Shown here in pieces: positions 13,308 to 16,063 of a DNA stretch of 16,063 nt. The notes below the pieces were generated by a model. That model was not told the origin of the DNA, searched no databases, and saw only the letters and a program-made list of their open reading frames with translations. Source of the stretch: Zoogloeaceae bacterium. GTDB taxonomy: Bacteria > Pseudomonadota > Gammaproteobacteria > Burkholderiales > Rhodocyclaceae. Both the position numbers and the translations under genes were made by a program. How positions within the stretch are numbered: the stretch's first letter is position 1; every line of letters starts with the position of its first letter. Where the stretch lies: NCBI GenBank assembly GCA_031267345.1, contig JAIRZG010000201.1, forward strand, positions 1 through 16,063. Reading direction: 5' to 3'.

Positions 13308-15542
13308 CTACCCGCGCAGCGCGCGCAAGGCGGCGTTGAACGTCGCGCTTGGGCGCATCACCGCTTTCAGCTTGTCGCTATCCGCCAGATAATAGCCGCC
13401 GATATCTGCGGGTTTGCCTTGCGCGGCGTTCATTTCCGCGATGATTCGTGTTTCGTTGGCGGCGAGCGTTTGCGCCAGCGGCGCGAAGTGGGCGGCGAGT
13501 TCGGCGTCTTCTTTTTGCGTGGCGAGGGCTTCCGCCCAGAAGCGGGCGAGATAAAACTGGCTGCCCCGATTATCGAGTTCGCCGGTTTTCGGCGAAGGCG
13601 ATTTGCGTTCCTCCAGCAGTTTGCCGGTTGCCGCGTCCAGCGTTTTCGCCAGCAGGGCAGCGCGCGCGTTGCCGGTTTTTTGTCCCATATCCTCCAACGA
13701 GGCCGCCAGCGCCAGGAATTCGCCCAGCGAATCCCAACGCAGGTGGTTTTCTTCCAGCAATTGCCGCACATGTTTGGGCGCGGAACCGCCCGCGCCGGTT
13801 TCATACATGCCGCCGCCCGCCATCAGGGGAACGATGGAAAGCATTTTGGCGGAAGTGCCCAGTTCCATGATCGGGAACAGATCGGTGAGGTAATCGCGCA
13901 GGATGTTGCCGGTTACGGAAATGGTGTCCAGCCCGCGAATGACGCGCTCCAGCGTAAAGCGCATGGCGCGAACCTGGCTCATGACGCGGATGTCGAGGCC
14001 ACGCGTATCGTGTTCTTGCAGGTAGCGTTCCACCTTTTTGATCAGTTCGGCTTCATGCGGACGGTAAGGGTCGAGCCAGAATACGGCGGTCATGCCGGAA
14101 TTTTTCGCGCGGGTGACGGCAAGCTTCACCCAGTCGCGGATGGGCGCGTCCTTCACTTGACACATGCGCCAGATGTCGCCCGCTTCGACCTTTTGGGAAA
14201 GCAGGACTTCACCCGTAGCCGAATCAACGATGCGCGCCACGCCGTCTTCGGGGATTTCAAAGGTTTTGTCATGCGAGCCGTATTCTTCCGCCTGTTGCGC
14301 CATCAGGCCGACATTGGGCACAGTGCCCATGCTGCGCGGGTCGAACGCGCCGTTGGTCTTGCAAAAATTGATGACTTCCTGATAAATGCGGGCAAAGGTG
14401 GATTCCGGCATCACCACCTTGCAATCCTGCTGTTCGCCCGCCGCGTCCCACATTTTGCCGCCGGCGCGAATCAGCGCCGGAACGGAGGCGTCGACAATCA
14501 CGTCGTTGGGCGAATGAAAGTTGGTAATGCCTTTGGCGGAATCCACCATCGCCAGTTGCGGGCGTCCGGCGTGACAGGCTTCGAGATCGCGCGTGATTTC
14601 CGCGCGTTCGTTTTCCGGCAGGGCGGCGATTTTGTCATACAGGACGCCCATGCCGTTATTGACATCGACGCCCAGTTCCTTGAAACGCTCGCCGTGTTTG
14701 GCGAAAGCGTCCCGGTAATAGGTTCTGACGCAATGACCGAAGACAATGGGATGCGAGACTTTCATCATCGTCGCCTTGACGTGCAGCGAGAACAATATTC
14801 CGGCTTCCCGCGCGTCTTCCATCTGTTCTTCATAAAACGCGCACAGCGCCTTTTTGCTCATGAACATGGAATCAATGATTTCGCCCGCCAGCAGCGCGAC
14901 TTCGGGTTTCAGCGTGCGGGTTTGACCGCTGCTGGCGACGAGTTCCATTTTCACCGTTCTCGCCTTGTCCAGGGTCAGGGATTGTTCGCCGTGGTAAAAA
15001 TCGCCTGCCCGCATGTAGGCTGCGTGGGTGCGCGAGGCCATGCGCCATTTGCTCATGGAATGCGGATTTTTGCGCGCGTAATTCTTGACCGCCAGCGGCG
15101 CGCGTCGGTCGGAATTGCCTTCGCGCAGCACCGGATTCACGGCGGAACCCAGGCAGCGGGCGTAACGCGCGCGAATGTTTTTTTCCGCTTCCGTCTGCGG
15201 GTCTTCCGGGTAATCGGGGAGCTTGAAGCCTTTGGCCTGCAATTCCCGGATACAGGCGAGCAACTGCGTGAGCGAGGCGCTGATGTTGGGGAGCTTGATG
15301 ATATTGGCGTCAGCTTGCAGCGTCTTTTTGCCGAGTTCGGACAAGGTGTCGGGACGGCGCTGGGCGGCGTCCAGATGGTCGGGAAATTCCGCCAGCACGC
15401 GGGCGGCAACGGAAATGTCGGCGGTTTGGAGGTGGATGTCGGCAGACGCGGTGAAGGCGCGCGCGATGGGCAAAAACGCGCTGGTCGCCAGCAGCGGCGC
15501 TTCATCCGTGAGGGTGTAAATGAGGGTGGATTTCCCTGTCAT
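13308..15542 (-). CDS. icd: monomeric NADP-dependent isocitrate dehydrogenase
   Basis: TCA-cycle enzyme that converts isocitrate to 2-oxoglutarate and CO2 with NADP, in the single-chain form (about 740 residues) known from Azotobacter and other proteobacteria and unrelated in length to dimeric Icd. It has 744 residues. Substrate and metal residues appear where expected: N143/S144 in GNSDRRAP, K256 in SLHVKATMMKVSHP, D351 in NDVIVDASVP and Y421 in EEYGSHDKTF. Further conserved blocks are FWLDPYRPHEAELIKKV (488-504) and MAGGGMYETGAGGSAPKHV (574-592). The ATG at 15542 was chosen over one 53 codons earlier because family similarity begins at MTGKSTLIYT and an AAGGA Shine-Dalgarno sequence (plus-strand 15551-15555) stands eight bases ahead. 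A sigma70 promoter lies about 80 bp upstream. Confidence 0.97.
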   Translation of the reverse strand: MTGKSTLIYTLTDEAPLLATSAFLPIARAFTASADIHLQTADISVAARVLAEFPDHLDAAQRRPDTLSELGKKTLQADANIIKLPNISASLTQLLACIRELQAKGFKLPDYPEDPQTEAEKNIRARYARCLGSAVNPVLREGNSDRRAPLAVKNYARKNPHSMSKWRMASRTHAAYMRAGDFYHGEQSLTLDKARTVKMELVASSGQTRTLKPEVALLAGEIIDSMFMSKKALCAFYEEQMEDAREAGILFSLHVKATMMKVSHPIVFGHCVRTYYRDAFAKHGERFKELGVDVNNGMGVLYDKIAALPENERAEITRDLEACHAGRPQLAMVDSAKGITNFHSPNDVIVDASVPALIRAGGKMWDAAGEQQDCKVVMPESTFARIYQEVINFCKTNGAFDPRSMGTVPNVGLMAQQAEEYGSHDKTFEIPEDGVARIVDSATGEVLLSQKVEAGDIWRMCQVKDAPIRDWVKLAVTRAKNSGMTAVFWLDPYRPHEAELIKKVERYLQEHDTRGLDIRVMSQVRAMRFTLERVIRGLDTISVTGNILRDYLTDLFPIMELGTSAKMLSIVPLMAGGGMYETGAGGSAPKHVRQLLEENHLRWDSLGEFLALAASLEDMGQKTGNARAALLAKTLDAATGKLLEERKSPSPKTGELDNRGSQFYLARFWAEALATQKEDAELAAHFAPLAQTLAANETRIIAEMNAAQGKPADIGGYYLADSDKLKAVMRPSATFNAALRALRG

Positions 15543-15627
15543 CCGTAAATTCCTTGTGGTGTATGGGTGTATGCGCCGGATGAATGTTGGGCTTGCCCGA
15601 CCATCCGGTTCGCGGGCGGGAAGGGGG

Positions 15628-15656
15628 AGTATCCTTTGCATCCGGGCATGGGTCAA
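15628..15656 (-). promoter_or_regulatory. sigma70-type promoter of icd
   Basis: On the minus strand TTGACC (15656-15651, 5 of 6) and GATACT (15633-15628, 4 of 6) are separated by exactly 17 bp. Transcription would begin near 15621, giving a leader of about 80 bases before the icd ATG. An upstream ATG of the same frame at 15701 lies before this promoter, which supports the shorter start. Confidence 0.6.
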
Positions 15657-15753
15657 GCGCGGAAAGACGCGGCGTAACCCCCCGCGCGCTTTTCCGTCCA
15701 CGCCGTGCGGGAAAAATCATGGATGGAACTCATGCCGCCTTCCCTTGGAAACT

Positions 15754-15818
15754 CTGAATCATCGTCATTTCCGTTTATCAAGGGAATGACGAATTTTGAC
15801 GGATTCAGCGTTTTTTTT
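15754..15818 (+). terminator. hairpin followed by eight T residues, terminator-like
   Basis: The outer arms CTGAATC (15754-15760) and GATTCAG (15802-15808) pair perfectly. The inner arms CGTCATTTCC (15763-15772) and GGGAATGACG (15782-15791) pair over ten positions with one G-T, leaving a 9-base loop. T8 follows at 15811-15818. On the plus strand this has the form of an intrinsic terminator, but no plus-strand gene precedes it. The inner CGTCATT...GGGAATGACG also resembles widespread small dispersed repeats of the dRS3 type, so it may be a repeat relic. Confidence 0.45.
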
Positions 15819-15829
15819 AAACAGGAAAA

Positions 15830-15946
15830 TTACCGACCCCCGGGTTTTTCAACCAACCGTCGGAAGATGATTTCGTCTTTTACGACATCAACAATGAAAA
15901 TTTCCCCTGTGCCGGAAGCGATCTGAACCATGCCAAAGGTATAGTA
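15830..15946 (-). pseudogene. possible 3' remnant of an unidentified gene
   Basis: A minus-strand frame ending in TAA (15832-15830) reads DSYYTFGMVQIASGTGEIF (about 15952-15896), then IVDVVKDEIIFRRLV and EKPGGR. The composition, with alternating hydrophobic and charged residues, looks like a genuine C-terminal domain. The frame is closed about 50 bases further upstream, next to the insertion sequence, so it could be the tail of a gene cut by the insertion. An ATG at 15931 would allow a free-standing 33-residue peptide, but no Shine-Dalgarno sequence supports it. The family is not recognised and the upper boundary is approximate. Confidence 0.3.
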
Positions 15947-16063
15947 AGAATCTGTTTTAAAAATTGTCACGAGAAATGCAGTAGCAGGTCATTACAGATG
16001 CTCTGGAGAAGAGGATGTACCCAAGCGATCTGACGGAAGCAGAGTGGAAGCTTTTAGCCCCGC
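15947..16063 (+). mobile_element. left edge of an IS5-family insertion sequence (runs out of window)
   Basis: The transposase start at 16015 shows that an insertion sequence enters from the right. Elements of this family have about 50-80 non-coding bases between their left tip and the transposase, so the tip should lie near 15940-15960. AGAATCTGTTTTAAAA at 15947-15962, just after TA (15945-15946), is a plausible end. Without the right end the inverted repeat and target duplication cannot be confirmed, so the left coordinate is an estimate. Confidence 0.55.
16015..16063 (+). CDS. IS5-family transposase, N-terminal fragment (3'-partial)
   Basis: The ATG at 16015 follows a purine-rich Shine-Dalgarno stretch (GGAGAAGAGG, 16005-16014) and reads MYPSDLTEAEWKLLAP before the window ends. 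This opening (MYPSDLT-AEW--L-P) is the standard N-terminus of IS5-family DDE transposases, in particular those usually annotated with a DUF4096 leader domain. Only 16 codons are visible, so activity, subgroup and completeness cannot be judged. The family assignment rests on this one motif, which is distinctive. Confidence 0.85.
   Translation, partial: MYPSDLTEAEWKLLAP

Noticed and set aside
13419..15548. Open frame of 709 codons on the plus strand opposite icd
   Set aside because: It mirrors icd in the antisense frame, as often happens in GC-rich genes; the protein is low in recognisable motifs (runs of FRD, RQHGG), while the opposite strand encodes a complete, motif-perfect isocitrate dehydrogenase.

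Overview
The window looks like chromosomal DNA of a GC-rich proteobacterium, most likely a betaproteobacterium. This rests on the protein families, the high GC3 of the housekeeping genes and the Pho-type promoters; no rRNA or other marker fixes the genus.

Layout. Positions 1-240 hold the 5'-partial end of a secreted protein whose start resembles DUF192 proteins and which seems cut short against the end of phoR. Positions 150-7040, minus strand, carry a complete phosphate module transcribed pstS > pstC > pstA > pstB > phoU > phoB > phoR. Four of its junctions are four-base ATGA/GTGA overlaps. Two Pho boxes with 11-bp repeat spacing are visible, one before pstS and one in the 346-bp pstS-pstC spacer. 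That spacer also holds a perfect 14-bp hairpin behind pstS. Together these suggest that PstS is made in excess, while the permease, PhoU and the PhoR-PhoB pair are driven from their own PhoB-responsive promoter, a feedback loop.

A 153-bp divergent region separates pstS from a plus-strand pair: a TrpB2-type tryptophan synthase beta chain (7194-8558) and, 22 bp later, a 667-residue membrane protein ending in a C13 (legumain-like) cysteine peptidase domain (8581-10584). The second gene contains an 11-unit heptanucleotide array in its reading frame. Gain or loss of one unit would remove the peptidase, so this is a candidate phase-variable locus and the most unusual object here. A RutE/HadB-type nitroreductase (10648-11241, minus) converges on it.

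The region 11242-13201 holds two unrecognised genes that converge: a 207-residue secreted or membrane-anchored protein with its own good sigma70 promoter, and a 370-residue membrane protein with a PH-like segment. A monomeric NADP-dependent isocitrate dehydrogenase (13308-15542, minus) follows, with a recognisable sigma70 promoter. Beyond it the DNA becomes AT-richer and holds a hairpin followed by eight T residues, the possible 3' remnant of a minus-strand gene, and the left edge of an IS5-family insertion sequence whose transposase begins at 16015 and runs out of the window.
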